Counted from the first letter of the stretch, positions 25,830-34,436 are shown. The stretch: DNA of 64,000 nucleotides from Paenibacillus sp. JJ-223 (GCF_927798175.1 NZ_CAKMMP010000014.1:62001-126000); one strand, 5' to 3'. Notes: generated by a model from the sequence alone, not told the origin. Made by a program: numbers and translations.

Positions 25830-26447
25830 CTAAATGCTCCATGCAAAACCAATAAGCTCCTGCACCTGCTCCCGAAAAAGGTTTGTCCACACATTTTGCT
25901 TGCCGAGCTCATCCAGCAGCGGCTGGTGCTTTTGCGGTTGTTTTCGAATCGCTTGGGCTATCGGTTCATACCGATCGGCCCGGCCTCGAAGCAGGTTGAA
26001 CAGCAATTCGTGCGCGAGGGGCATCAAATGAACATGATGCGAGCCCAACCGAACGGACGGCGCATGGAATGCAAGTACACGTTCGATTTCGGTTCGATAC
26101 CAATTGTTGCGTGACCACATCTCAAATCCGCCGACCAGCTCCATTGCGCACGCTCCGACTTGATAATGGCTTAACAGGGAAGCGTAGGGTCCCGTTGTAT
26201 CCACAGCAGGTTCGTCCAATTTCCGTCCAGGCGCCACGCCATGAAGTTGTTTTGCTGCGGCAATATCCGCATAAATATCAATATCCCTTGGAGCCTGATT
26301 CAGCTCTACTTCTTGCAACAGCAGCCCGCAGCTGCCTCCTAACAACCAGGTGTACGGTTGGTTGATCCAAGCCGCGGCCGTTTCCAGCAAAGCGGCGTGC
26401 AGATCAGGATATCGAGTCGTTAGACCCTCCGTTTCATGTGCTCCCAT
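25830..26447 (-). CDS. Nucleotidyltransferase-fold protein
   Basis: 205 residues. The N-terminal half shows WLLGGSCGLLLQEVELN (Gly37-Gly38-Ser39) followed by APRDIDIYAD (Asp55, Asp57), the GGS and DxD metal-binding signature of the nucleotidyltransferase superfamily. The C-terminal half includes LMPLAHELLFNLLRGRADRYE, similar to the accessory helices of such enzymes. The substrate is unknown. The gene starts with ATG after AAGGGAAGG and is followed 11 bases later by a ferredoxin gene, an uncommon pairing. A role in nucleotide or tRNA modification or in small-molecule resistance would be a guess. Confidence 0.7.
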   Translation of the reverse strand: MGAHETEGLTTRYPDLHAALLETAAAWINQPYTWLLGGSCGLLLQEVELNQAPRDIDIYADIAAAKQLHGVAPGRKLDEPAVDTTGPYASLLSHYQVGACAMELVGGFEMWSRNNWYRTEIERVLAFHAPSVRLGSHHVHLMPLAHELLFNLLRGRADRYEPIAQAIRKQPQKHQPLLDELGKQNVWTNLFREQVQELIGFAWSI

Positions 26448-26539
26448 CCGTCAGCCTTCCCTTCTTCATCCGTATTCATTGTGCCAACTCCCATGATGTG
26501 CGTATGCGGATGCAATGCCGGGCATGTCAGGCATGGCCG

Positions 26540-26719
26540 TCAAATCAAGGCAGCCATTCCACCGATAAACCCAATCAGCATGACCAGAAACGCGATTAAC
26601 GACAGTATGCCCCGTACAATGCCTTTGGTTCTGGCCCTTGCAAAAGTAATCAGGAAAACCGACAAGCCCATAATTAGAATGGCCACCAATGACAGCCACA
26701 TCTTGTCCATTGCGCTCAT
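26540..26719 (-). CDS. Small membrane protein, YphE-like (DUF2768)
   Basis: 59-residue product beginning MSAMDKMWLSLVAILIMGL with two hydrophobic segments (about residues 8-25 and 37-58) separated by the positive stretch ARARTKGIVR. Size, topology and position between gpsA and the yphF-like gene match YphE of B. subtilis. The start ATG has GGGGAG 9 bases upstream. The two longer overlapping reading frames here, one on each strand, are not supported. Function is unknown; homologues occur in spore formers. Confidence 0.8.
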   Translation of the reverse strand: MSAMDKMWLSLVAILIMGLSVFLITFARARTKGIVRGILSLIAFLVMLIGFIGGMAALI

Positions 26720-26815
26720 GTTCAGCGTCTCCCCTTCGATCCGTCATTCATCACTGAAAGTGACAATTGCACACATTATATCATGAAACATCGCTCATCT
26801 TTCCAAAAAAAAGAC

Positions 26816-26848
26816 AAAAAAACAAACCGGAATGATCCGGCCTGTTTT
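26816..26848 (-). terminator. Terminator after spoVIF
   Basis: AAACAGGCCGGA and TCCGGTTTGTTT form a stem with a 4-base loop and a T-rich 3' side on the minus strand, about 35 bases after the spoVIF stop. Confidence 0.7.
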
Positions 26849-26882
26849 GTCTCGTAAAACGATCCGCGTACGCAGAATCGAT

Positions 26883-27158
26883 TTATTGTTTTTTCATCAT
26901 CATCTTCATCAAAGCTTCCATGTTGCTTGGGTTTAGTCCGCTCTTTTTGACTGCACTCACGATCTCCTTCACCGTATCTTCCGATACCGGAACCTTGGCC
27001 ATGGCGGATACTTGCTTGATCAATTGGCGAAGCTGGGCCTCATTCTGCATCGTGGTTGGTTTAACCGTGCTTGCCAGTTTCTTGACGGCACCTTCCGTAA
27101 TCGTTTTGCCCGTTTTTTTATTGATCGCTTTCAGTGCATCCTTGGAAATGTTGCTCAT
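26883..27158 (-). CDS. spoVIF: Stage VI sporulation protein F
   Basis: 91-residue protein matching the SpoVIF (YjcC) family pattern. It has KKTGKTITEGAVKKLA near the N-terminus, EAQLRQLIKQVSAMAKVPVSEDTVKEIV in the middle, and a Met/Lys-rich C-terminus (MEALMKMMMKKQ). In B. subtilis SpoVIF is a coat-assembly factor under SigK, acting in late coat maturation. The ATG at 27158 follows AGGAGGGGAG. Its place here between gpsA and the yphE-like gene differs from B. subtilis, where the gene is elsewhere. Confidence 0.8.
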   Translation of the reverse strand: MSNISKDALKAINKKTGKTITEGAVKKLASTVKPTTMQNEAQLRQLIKQVSAMAKVPVSEDTVKEIVSAVKKSGLNPSNMEALMKMMMKKQ

Positions 27159-27268
27159 TCGTCTCCCCTCCTCCGGCAATACTCATGTGCATTATATGAG
27201 TCCACCAGGTAAAGGGTGAATAAGCTTCCACTACGCAGTCCGCGGCCCCCTTGTCTTATTCAGATCCA

Positions 27269-28309
27269 TCAGGAATGCCATTGCTCCCACGTTTCGAGTT
27301 TCATGCTCTCCATCTCCGTTTTGGGATCCCTTCCCATCAATGCCTCAACCGCATCGCGGGGCTCCCGTCCTTGGAACAGAACATGGTACAGCTGATCGGC
27401 AATCGGCATTTGCACGCCGTACTTTTCGGAAATAAAATAGGCGGCCTTTGTGGTTCGAATCCCTTCGACAACCATGCCCATTGAGGCGAGCACGTCATCC
27501 AGCTTTTTGCCCTGACCCAGCAGCGAGCCAGCTCGCCAATTCCGGCTATGTTGGCTCGTGGCCGTGACGACAAGGTCGCCAACACCCGCCAAGCCGGAGA
27601 AGGTCAGCGGATTGGCTCCCATTTCAACGCCGATTCTCGTAATTTCGGCGAGTCCGCGCGTAAGAAGAGCGGCTTTGGCGTTATCGCCAAACTCCAGTCC
27701 GTCGGACATGCCTGCGCCAAGAGCGATGATGTTTTTGAAAGCCCCGGCAAGCTCCACGCCAAGCATATCCCGATTCGTATACACGCGGAAAAACGAGTTC
27801 ATGAACAACGCCTGGGCAGCTTCAGCCGCTTTCTGATTCAGGGAGGCAACAACGACCGTTGTAGGGCAACGCTTCACCACTTCCTCGGCATGGCTTGGCC
27901 CTGACAGTACGACAATGTTTCCTTCCTCGCATTCCAGTTCCTCGGCGATGACCGTGGACATGCGTTTCAGCGACTCGGTCTCAAAGCCTTTGGTTGCATG
28001 GATAATTAACATTTCGGGTCGATAATATGCCTTAAGTTGGTGGGTCACCGAGCGCATTGCTGAAGACGGAGCTACGATCAACACCGCGGATGCACCTTCG
28101 ACAGCCTCTGCCATGATCGTCGTCGCCCGAATGTTCGGCGGGAGCTGTGCGCCAGGCAAATAGCGTGAGTTCACATGCGTATCGTTAATTTCGGCAGCGT
28201 GTTCCTCGCTGCGCGTCCACATGACCACATTCAACTGGTTGGCTGCCAAAACGCTGGCAAGCGCGGTTCCCCAGCTGCCTGCTACGAGAACGGCAACTTT
28301 TTTAGACAA
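27269..28309 (-). CDS. gpsA: Glycerol-3-phosphate dehydrogenase [NAD(P)+] (TTG start)
   Basis: Reduces dihydroxyacetone phosphate to sn-glycerol 3-phosphate for phospholipid synthesis. It has 346 residues. Seen: the N-terminal Rossmann loop VLVAGSWGTALA (residues 7-18), IIHATKGFE, LSGPSHAEEV, the catalytic-lysine region LAGAFKNIIALGAGMSDGL and NAKAALLTRG. The loop is odd: the first glycine of the family GxGxxG motif is Val (GTA codon). The TTG at 28309 is chosen because GGAGGAGGG lies about 6 bases upstream. It overlaps the plsY 3' end by 8 bases. Confidence 0.95.
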   Translation of the reverse strand: MSKKVAVLVAGSWGTALASVLAANQLNVVMWTRSEEHAAEINDTHVNSRYLPGAQLPPNIRATTIMAEAVEGASAVLIVAPSSAMRSVTHQLKAYYRPEMLIIHATKGFETESLKRMSTVIAEELECEEGNIVVLSGPSHAEEVVKRCPTTVVVASLNQKAAEAAQALFMNSFFRVYTNRDMLGVELAGAFKNIIALGAGMSDGLEFGDNAKAALLTRGLAEITRIGVEMGANPLTFSGLAGVGDLVVTATSQHSRNWRAGSLLGQGKKLDDVLASMGMVVEGIRTTKAAYFISEKYGVQMPIADQLYHVLFQGREPRDAVEALMGRDPKTEMESMKLETWEQWHS

Positions 28310-28925
28310 CGCGTTTCCCTCCTCCGGCGCTTTTCGATCCCAATTTGTTTTCTTGTCCCTTCGCCAGCTTGACAATATTCGTACGATGCCTCCAGAAGGC
28401 GAAAAGGCAAATAATCAGGCTGCCCCAGAACATCGTCATGGAGTACCCGGGGAATACCAGAATGAAAATCGGAGTCAACGCCACGAAAATGAGCGAGCCG
28501 AGCGAAACGTAACGCGTGAATACGATGGAAAGGATCGCAATGATTCCCGCGCACAATGCGGGTGGAAAGGCCAATGTCGCCAATACACCGATCGCCGTGG
28601 CAATGCCTTTCCCGCCACGAAAACGGAAATAGAGAGGCCAATTATGCCCAGCAATTGCTGCGATACCTGCAAATGCAGGCGTCCACTCCGAACCGTTTCC
28701 AAGCCATATCCCAAGCCATACAGCCACAATCCCTTTGACCACGTCCAGCAACAGTACAAGAATGGCCGGGCCTTTGCCCAAGATGCGAAGTGTATTGGTC
28801 GCACCCGCATTGCCGCTTCCGTGCTGCCGAATGTCAATGCCCCGGATTGCTTTTGCCAGCAGGACACTAAAGCTGATTGAACCTAGCAAATAACTCAGGA
28901 CAATCGCTGCGATTTGTAAGATCAC
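28302..28925 (-). CDS. plsY: Glycerol-3-phosphate acyltransferase PlsY
   Basis: Membrane enzyme that acylates glycerol 3-phosphate from acyl-phosphate. It has 207 residues with five or more hydrophobic segments. The three conserved motifs are present: SYLLGSISFSVLLAK near residues 10-24, GSGNAGATNTLR near residues 37-48 and GHNWPLYFRFRGGKG near residues 93-107. It is directly upstream of gpsA, which makes its substrate, and overlaps it. Confidence 0.97.
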   Translation of the reverse strand: MILQIAAIVLSYLLGSISFSVLLAKAIRGIDIRQHGSGNAGATNTLRILGKGPAILVLLLDVVKGIVAVWLGIWLGNGSEWTPAFAGIAAIAGHNWPLYFRFRGGKGIATAIGVLATLAFPPALCAGIIAILSIVFTRYVSLGSLIFVALTPIFILVFPGYSMTMFWGSLIICLFAFWRHRTNIVKLAKGQENKLGSKSAGGGKRVV

Positions 28926-28936
28926 AAACTTCTCCC

Positions 28937-30259
28937 CTAACTTTCGTCGGACTTCCTCCGAGTAAATATGCGGATTGGCGTGCCTTCAAAGTCGAACGCA
29001 CCGCGGATTTTGTTTTCGAGGTAGCGCTCATACGAGAAGTGCATCAATTCCGGATCGTTCACGAAAATAACCATGGTCGGCGGTTTGACGGCAACCTGCG
29101 TCACATAGTTGATTCTCATGCGGCGTCCTTTGTCCGTAGGCGGCGGATTGATGGCAACTGCATCGGATACGACGTCGTTAAGCAGATGCGTTTGTACACG
29201 CATAGCGTGCTGTTGCGCTACATGCTGCACAACCGGCAGCAATTTTTGTAAGCGTTGTTTTGTTTTGGCTGACAAAAATACCACGGGAGCATACGTCATG
29301 AAGAGGAAATGATCCCGAATCTTTTTCTCGAATTCATGCATGGTTTTATCGGTTTTGTCCACGACATCCCATTTGTTGACAACGAAGAGGGAAGCCTTAC
29401 CAGCTTCGAATGCATAACCGGCTATATGCTTGTCTTGCTCGATGATGCCTTCCTCGCCGTTGATGACCACAAGAACGACATCCGCACGCTCAATGGCGCG
29501 CATGGCGCGCATCACGCTGTATTTTTCCGTGGTCTCGTACACTTTGCCGCGTTTGCGCATACCTGCCGTATCGATCAACACATAGCGCTGCCCATCTTTT
29601 TCAAAAGGAGTATCGATGGCATCGCGTGTCGTGCCGGCAACGTCACTGACAATGACCCGTTCTTCACCCAGGATGGCATTAACAAGCGAAGATTTCCCAA
29701 CGTTCGGACGTCCGATCAAGGCTACGCGAATGACGTCGTCGTCGTATTGATCGTCCTCCAGTTCGGGCAAATTCTCCACGATGGCATCCAGCAAATCGCC
29801 AATACCTGTACCGTGGCTGCCGGATACTCCGATAGGGTCGCCGAAACCGAATGAATAAAATTCATAAATCAGCTCGCTTCGCCCGATATTATCTACTTTG
29901 TTGACGGCTACAACGATGGGTTTGCCCGAGCGGTACAGCATTTGCGCAACTTCCTCATCGGCTTGGGTCACGCCGGTTTTCGCATCACACATGAATACGA
30001 TAACATCCGCTTCTTCAATGGCGAGCTCTGCCTGCATCCGGATGGACTTAATAATAACGTCCTCGCCATCAATTTCGATACCACCTGTATCGATAATGCT
30101 GAATGGTTTGCCGTTCCATTCCCCGATGCCGTAAATACGGTCACGGGTAATTCCCGGCTTGTCTTCCACAATGGCCAACCTGTCGCCGATGATCCGATTA
30201 AAAATCGTGGATTTGCCCACGTTCGGCCGACCGACAATCGCCACAACGGGTCTTGCCAT
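28937..30259 (-). CDS. der: Ribosome biogenesis GTPase Der (EngA)
   Basis: Double-GTPase needed for 50S subunit maturation. It has 440 residues. Two G domains are seen, each with a P-loop GRPNVGKS (near residues 10 and 184), DTGG or DTAGM switch motifs and NKVD or NKWD guanine-specificity motifs, followed by the C-terminal KH-like domain (LVVFINDP-type segment, here MVIFVNDPELMHFSYERYLEN). The ATG at 30259 follows AGAGGAG. It lies 11 bases upstream of plsY. Confidence 0.98.
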   Translation of the reverse strand: MARPVVAIVGRPNVGKSTIFNRIIGDRLAIVEDKPGITRDRIYGIGEWNGKPFSIIDTGGIEIDGEDVIIKSIRMQAELAIEEADVIVFMCDAKTGVTQADEEVAQMLYRSGKPIVVAVNKVDNIGRSELIYEFYSFGFGDPIGVSGSHGTGIGDLLDAIVENLPELEDDQYDDDVIRVALIGRPNVGKSSLVNAILGEERVIVSDVAGTTRDAIDTPFEKDGQRYVLIDTAGMRKRGKVYETTEKYSVMRAMRAIERADVVLVVINGEEGIIEQDKHIAGYAFEAGKASLFVVNKWDVVDKTDKTMHEFEKKIRDHFLFMTYAPVVFLSAKTKQRLQKLLPVVQHVAQQHAMRVQTHLLNDVVSDAVAINPPPTDKGRRMRINYVTQVAVKPPTMVIFVNDPELMHFSYERYLENKIRGAFDFEGTPIRIFTRRKSDES

Positions 30260-30457
30260 ACATTCCACTCCTCTTGTCCATACTTCGATACCCATCATAG
30301 CAAAAAACACATGTCTTGGCTAACTTTTCATCACATTGTATCTGAAGGAAAAATGCCTCGGCTAATGGTTTTTCAGTAAGGGAATCCACGGTTATCGGAA
30401 GTCCCCTCGCCTTCCATGATGCGAATTTCAGTACGTTGTTTTTTTTATATAACGACA

Positions 30458-30484
30458 ATCGGCGAACCCTAGCGGGCTCGCCGA
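30458..30484. terminator. Stem-loop after the S1-domain gene
   Basis: Twelve-base arms ATCGGCGAACCC and GGGCTCGCCGAT (one G-T pair) with a 3-base loop lie about 60 bases after the stop at 30546. The T tract is poor on the minus strand, so termination efficiency is uncertain. Confidence 0.6.
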
Positions 30485-30545
30485 TCTTGCTTTATTGTTC
30501 AGCAAAATATGCAGTATAAACTAAGAACCATGCATTGATTAAAGC

Positions 30546-31760
30546 TTATTTGAATTTGCTGAGTTTGTCGCCGAACAGTTCGCCAAGCGTAGTGCTCATG
30601 CCTTGATTGCTCAAGGAAACGTTCGGGTTGTTGATTTCTTCACGCGGTGCGCTGTTTTTCGCAGGTCTTTCTGCTTTTGGCGCTGGAGCAGGAGCTTCTT
30701 CCGTTTCTTTGATGCTCAGGCTTACACGTTGTTCGGCAGGGTTCATTTCCAAAATTTTGACTTGAACTTCCTGACCTTCTTTCAGCACTTCATGCGGTGT
30801 GCCGATGTGTTTGTGGGAGATTTGCGAAATATGCACAAGTCCTTCAACACCTGGAGCAATCTCAACGAAAGCACCGAAATCAACCAAACGTTTAACCACA
30901 CCAGTTACGATGTCGCTAGCGTTGAATTTGTCGCCGGCAGTTTCCCAAGGTCCTGGTTGCGCCGCTTTGATGCTCAAGCTGATTTTGCCTTTTTCCGGAT
31001 CAACCTTCAGCACTTTTACGGTCACTTTGTCGCCTTCGGAAAGAACGTCGGATGGTTTGTCCACATGAGTCCAAGCCAGCTCGGAAACGTGAACCAGACC
31101 GTCTACGCCGCCAACGTCAACAAATGCACCAAATTGAGTCAGGCGCTGCACAGTACCTTCGATGACTTGGCCTTCTTGCAGGCTTGCCATAACTTGTGCT
31201 TTGTTAGCTTCGAATTCAGCTTCAAGCACATCCTTTTGGGACAGGATCACTTTGTTGTTTTCGCGGTCAAGTTCTTTGACTTTAACGCGCAGCGTGCGTC
31301 CTTTGTAATCGCTGAAATCTTCAACGAAGTGACGCTCAACCATGGAAGCCGGGATGAAACCGCGAACGCCCACGTCAGCAACCAGTCCGCCTTTAACGAC
31401 GTCAGCCACAACAATTTCGAATACATCCTGATCTTCAAAGTGCTTCTGCAGTTGATCCCAAGCATTTTCGCTGTCGATCGCGCGTTTGGACAGTACGAGC
31501 TTTTCTTTCTCGTCGTCGATGCTAAGAACTTTAGCTTCAACTTCTTGTCCTACTTCAACGGCTTCGGATGCGCTGCCCACATGCAAGGAAGACAATTCGC
31601 GGATTGGAATGATACCGTCATATTTATATCCAATGCTCACATAAGCTTGGTTATCTTCCAATTTGACGATGGTTCCTTTAACCGTATCTCCTTTTTTCAA
31701 GGAAACGAATTGATCCAACTCATCTTGGGTTGCTTCTTGATTCTTGATTTCTTCCGACAT
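30546..31760 (-). CDS. S1 RNA-binding domain protein (RpsA/YpfD-like)
   Basis: 404 residues with four S1 (OB-fold) repeats at roughly residues 16-85, 103-168, 189-257 and 274-343. Each has the G-x-V-x(n)-F-G-A-F-V-D/E and G-L-V-H-x-S pattern, for example LTQFGAFVDVGGVDGLVHVSELAW. The C-terminal tail is Pro/Ala/Lys-rich and then low complexity. Firmicute homologues are annotated 30S ribosomal protein S1 but are shorter than the six-repeat enterobacterial protein. The ATG at 31760 follows GAGGAGG. It lies between plsC and der, as in B. subtilis. Confidence 0.93.
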   Translation of the reverse strand: MSEEIKNQEATQDELDQFVSLKKGDTVKGTIVKLEDNQAYVSIGYKYDGIIPIRELSSLHVGSASEAVEVGQEVEAKVLSIDDEKEKLVLSKRAIDSENAWDQLQKHFEDQDVFEIVVADVVKGGLVADVGVRGFIPASMVERHFVEDFSDYKGRTLRVKVKELDRENNKVILSQKDVLEAEFEANKAQVMASLQEGQVIEGTVQRLTQFGAFVDVGGVDGLVHVSELAWTHVDKPSDVLSEGDKVTVKVLKVDPEKGKISLSIKAAQPGPWETAGDKFNASDIVTGVVKRLVDFGAFVEIAPGVEGLVHISQISHKHIGTPHEVLKEGQEVQVKILEMNPAEQRVSLSIKETEEAPAPAPKAERPAKNSAPREEINNPNVSLSNQGMSTTLGELFGDKLSKFK

Positions 31761-31790
31761 GTCAAATACCCTCCTCAATTCAAAAACCCC

Positions 31791-31796
31791 ATTATA
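31791..31796 (-). promoter_or_regulatory. -10 element of the S1-domain gene
   Basis: Perfect TATAAT about 30 bases before the ATG, without a clear -35. Two inverted repeats lie just upstream, CTGCC-TT-GGCAG at 31804-31815 and the 12-bp palindrome CTGAACGTTCAG at 31836-31847. Confidence 0.5.
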
Positions 31797-31902
31797 TTCA
31801 AACCTGCCTTGGCAGAGTTCAAAACACTTTCAGCACTGAACGTTCAGGCTTAGCTTCCCTCAGCCCCCTGAAATCATGCATTCAGTCGTTCCAAGCAGAC
31901 CT

Positions 31903-32490
31903 TTATTGGCTCGGTTTGCCTGTCCGCACCATCTCGTTGATTTTGGACATGATTTTCTCGGTCGCCCTTTCCAGCGCATCGCCGGCTTGGTCGTCCTTGA
32001 ATTCTTCCAAATCGACAGGTGCTCCATACACAACTTTCATTTTACGAAATAATTTATAATTGCCAATAATAGCAGCCGGAATGACCGTTGCGCCACTCCG
32101 GAGAGCAAAACTTGCCGCTCCCTTTTTTCCGATCCCGCCGTCATTGTGACGACTGCCCGAAGGAAAAATTCCCAACACTTCCCCATCGCGCAAAATATTC
32201 AGCGACGTTTTGATGGACTCTTTGCTAACGCCCCCGCGCTTGACGGGAAAAGCGCCAACCGCCCGAATGACTTTACCTAAGACCGGGATGTCAAACAGCT
32301 CGCTTTTGGCCATAAAACGCACTTGACGATGGATCATGATCCCTACGGTCGGCGGATCGAAATTGCTGATATGGTTGGAGCATAATAATACGCCGCCTTC
32401 GCGGGGAATGTTTTCCCGTCCGACTGCTTCCAGCCGAAACATGATGGCGTACAGGATCCGCAGAACCGTTTTTGCAAAGGTGTAAATCAT
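31903..32490 (-). CDS. plsC: 1-acyl-sn-glycerol-3-phosphate acyltransferase
   Basis: Second acylation of glycerol 3-phosphate to phosphatidic acid. It has 195 residues. The acyltransferase motif HxxxxD is in CSNHISNFDPP (His39, Asp44), and motif III is GIFPSGSRHND. One hydrophobic N-terminal segment acts as a membrane anchor. The start overlaps the cmk stop in ATGA. Together with plsY and gpsA it makes this region rich in phospholipid genes. Confidence 0.95.
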   Translation of the reverse strand: MIYTFAKTVLRILYAIMFRLEAVGRENIPREGGVLLCSNHISNFDPPTVGIMIHRQVRFMAKSELFDIPVLGKVIRAVGAFPVKRGGVSKESIKTSLNILRDGEVLGIFPSGSRHNDGGIGKKGAASFALRSGATVIPAAIIGNYKLFRKMKVVYGAPVDLEEFKDDQAGDALERATEKIMSKINEMVRTGKPSQ

Positions 32491-33191
32491 AGACCTACCT
32501 CTCCTCTGGCCATTGTGCAATAAGCAACAATTTTGTCAACCACTTCACGGATGCTCATTTCGGTTGTATCCAGAACTATGGCGTCCTCGGCACAACGAAG
32601 CGGCGAAATTTCCCGCTCTGCATCCAGTTTGTCACGGGTGGCAATATCTTGTTCCAGTTGCTGCAATGTCAATCCATCTGAAGGGTCCAGCTCCTTGAAG
32701 CGCCGAAGAGCTCGCTCCTGTACGCTTGCGGTCATGAAAATCTTCACTTCTGCATCCGGCAGCACCGTTGTTCCGATATCGCGTCCATCCATCACGACGC
32801 CCTTGCGCAAAGCCATTTGCCGCTGGGTATCCACGAGTTGTGCACGCAGCCCCTCGATTTGCGCATATCGGGACACGATTCCCGTTACTTCACGAGAGCG
32901 GATTTCCATCGTTACATCTTCCCCATTACAGAACACTTTCTGTCCGGAGGGGTCCGGTTGTAAATCAATGCTCAGCTCGCGGGCTTCCCGAAGTACCTCC
33001 GGCACGTTGTCCGGCATGATGTCATGCCGCAGCATGTGCAGAGTTACCGCACGGTACATTGCGCCGGTATCGACGTAAACATACGCTAGCGTTTCTGCGA
33101 CCAAGCGGGCTACGGTGCTTTTACCGGCACCAGCAGGTCCGTCAATCGCAACGTTCATCTTCCCGTTCTCTGATGTGTTCTGGCTTGCCAA
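32487..33191 (-). CDS. cmk: Cytidylate kinase (TTG start)
   Basis: Phosphorylates CMP and dCMP. It has 234 residues. Walker A is IDGPAGAGKST (about residues 15-25), the CMP-binding YVDTGAMYRAVT follows, and the Arg-rich lid VMDGRDIGT and RALRRFKEL are present. Start choice: the first ATG in frame (33158) has a poor ribosome site, while a TTG at 33191 has GAGGAGG about 9 bases upstream and adds a ten-residue N-terminus. Confidence 0.95.
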   Translation of the reverse strand: MASQNTSENGKMNVAIDGPAGAGKSTVARLVAETLAYVYVDTGAMYRAVTLHMLRHDIMPDNVPEVLREARELSIDLQPDPSGQKVFCNGEDVTMEIRSREVTGIVSRYAQIEGLRAQLVDTQRQMALRKGVVMDGRDIGTTVLPDAEVKIFMTASVQERALRRFKELDPSDGLTLQQLEQDIATRDKLDAEREISPLRCAEDAIVLDTTEMSIREVVDKIVAYCTMARGEVGL

Positions 33192-33331
33192 CGGGGCATT
33201 CCTCCTCAAACGATAAGCTTCAAAAAACGCCAAAATAATGCATTTTGCTGAAGCCGGACCGCGATTAGCGGCAGTTTATCTTGCAATATCAGCAAGCATA
33301 AGCGCTCGGGCTTGTTTCTTGTCTGATATTT

Positions 33332-33353
33332 AAAAAACACAGGCATTGCCTGC
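33332..33353 (-). terminator. Terminator after ypfB-like gene
   Basis: A 6-bp stem, CAGGCA and TGCCTG, is followed by six T residues on the minus strand, about 50 bases after the stop at 33404. Cmk is therefore likely to have its own start downstream, though no clear promoter was found. Confidence 0.75.
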
Positions 33354-33403
33354 ATCGTGAAAATTATACCACACTATGCACATGGATGCAAAAACAGGCA
33401 AGT

Positions 33404-33628
33404 TCAATGGCCTTGAACCTCGGCTGGATCCTGCATGCGGACGGGCGTGCCTTCCATACGGCCGATCGGGTTCAGGTACTTATTCAACCAAGGCACCTGC
33501 ATCAGCAATTGATACGCGACGAGAAGTACCACAAGTATGCCGATCAGTTTAAGAGCCCCTTTTTCCATTCGGTCCGACAGTTCGCAATACAGCCTTACAC
33601 GGCGATGAGATGTATGGTCTCGTTCCAA
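33404..33628 (-). CDS. Small membrane protein, YpfB-like (TTG start)
   Basis: 74 residues with one hydrophobic segment (LIGILVVLLVAYQLLMQV, about residues 28-45) and a short extracytoplasmic tail. Size, topology and location between ypfA and cmk match YpfB (DUF5359) of B. subtilis. The TTG at 33628 is preceded by GGGGGA; an internal Met at residue 21 has no ribosome site. Function is unknown. Confidence 0.7.
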   Translation of the reverse strand: MERDHTSHRRVRLYCELSDRMEKGALKLIGILVVLLVAYQLLMQVPWLNKYLNPIGRMEGTPVRMQDPAEVQGH

Positions 33629-33704
33629 GGCTAATCCCCCGTTTTTCTTTTACGTTGCCCGGCGGAACTCCTTTTTATTCCAACGCGCGAAACACGCAGA
33701 AGCT

Positions 33705-34358
33705 TTATTTGGTTCGATACTCAAGCTGCCGCTCAAAGCAAAATTTAATGATTTTCTGCCGTTCGGAATCCGTGATCTGGGTGAATTTGAGCATGTGCAG
33801 CAGCCTCCCGCTTTCCAGCGTTTTGATCCGAACCACCTCGGCTTCGAACGGGACGTGTTCGATCGTGGAATTGCGATAAGGGATGAGCAGCCAGCAATTC
33901 AGCTTCTGTCCTTCCGAAATGGAGAACCCGGATTCGCCAAAAATGGATAGACCGCCCCCGCCAATGTCATCAGTAAGGGCCACCGCCCGGTTCAAATCCT
34001 CTGCCTGGATGGCGATTTCAAGGCTGGCGCGAACACGCAAGAAGCTGCGACGCTGGATTTTGGTAATATCGTCCGCTTGCGGCTTGCGAATTCTTACCAA
34101 TCGGACGACGTCTTCCTCAAAGCCGGTTACGTAAGTATTGAAAAAATGCCGCACGCCTTCTTCATTCATGTAATAAATCGACAACTCTTCACCAAAATAG
34201 AGCCTTTTCAGTCGGCTGCTACCCTGCTGCATCGGGACCTCGATCAAAAAACTGTTCTGGTCTTCGTCGGCGATGCGGGATTTGAATTCCTTGCCGGCTT
34301 CTTTCTCGTCTGCAGACGCAATCTGAATATATAGAACTTCATTGATTTTGGGATACAA
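33705..34358 (-). CDS. PilZ-domain c-di-GMP receptor, YpfA-like (TTG start)
   Basis: 217 residues: an N-terminal YcgR-like barrel (about residues 1-95) then a PilZ domain. The cyclic-di-GMP motif is seen as QRRSFLRVR (about residues 101-109) followed by the loop TDDIGGGGLSIFG. In B. subtilis YpfA slows flagellar rotation when c-di-GMP is high. Here the start is TTG with AGGTGG 10 bases upstream. It lies between ypeB and the ypfB-like gene, the same order as in B. subtilis. Confidence 0.9.
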   Translation of the reverse strand: MYPKINEVLYIQIASADEKEAGKEFKSRIADEDQNSFLIEVPMQQGSSRLKRLYFGEELSIYYMNEEGVRHFFNTYVTGFEEDVVRLVRIRKPQADDITKIQRRSFLRVRASLEIAIQAEDLNRAVALTDDIGGGGLSIFGESGFSISEGQKLNCWLLIPYRNSTIEHVPFEAEVVRIKTLESGRLLHMLKFTQITDSERQKIIKFCFERQLEYRTK

Positions 34359-34436
34359 GCTGTCACCGCCACCTTAGCCTTATAATCTTCGTATGTACGA
34401 AAGTATTATACCATGATGCTTCTCACATTGGACAAC

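Noticed and set aside
26466..26747. 93-codon minus-strand frame near the nucleotidyltransferase gene
   Set aside because: The 59-codon YphE-like frame at 26540-26719 has the ribosome site, hydrophobic pattern and position expected; the longer frame has none of these.
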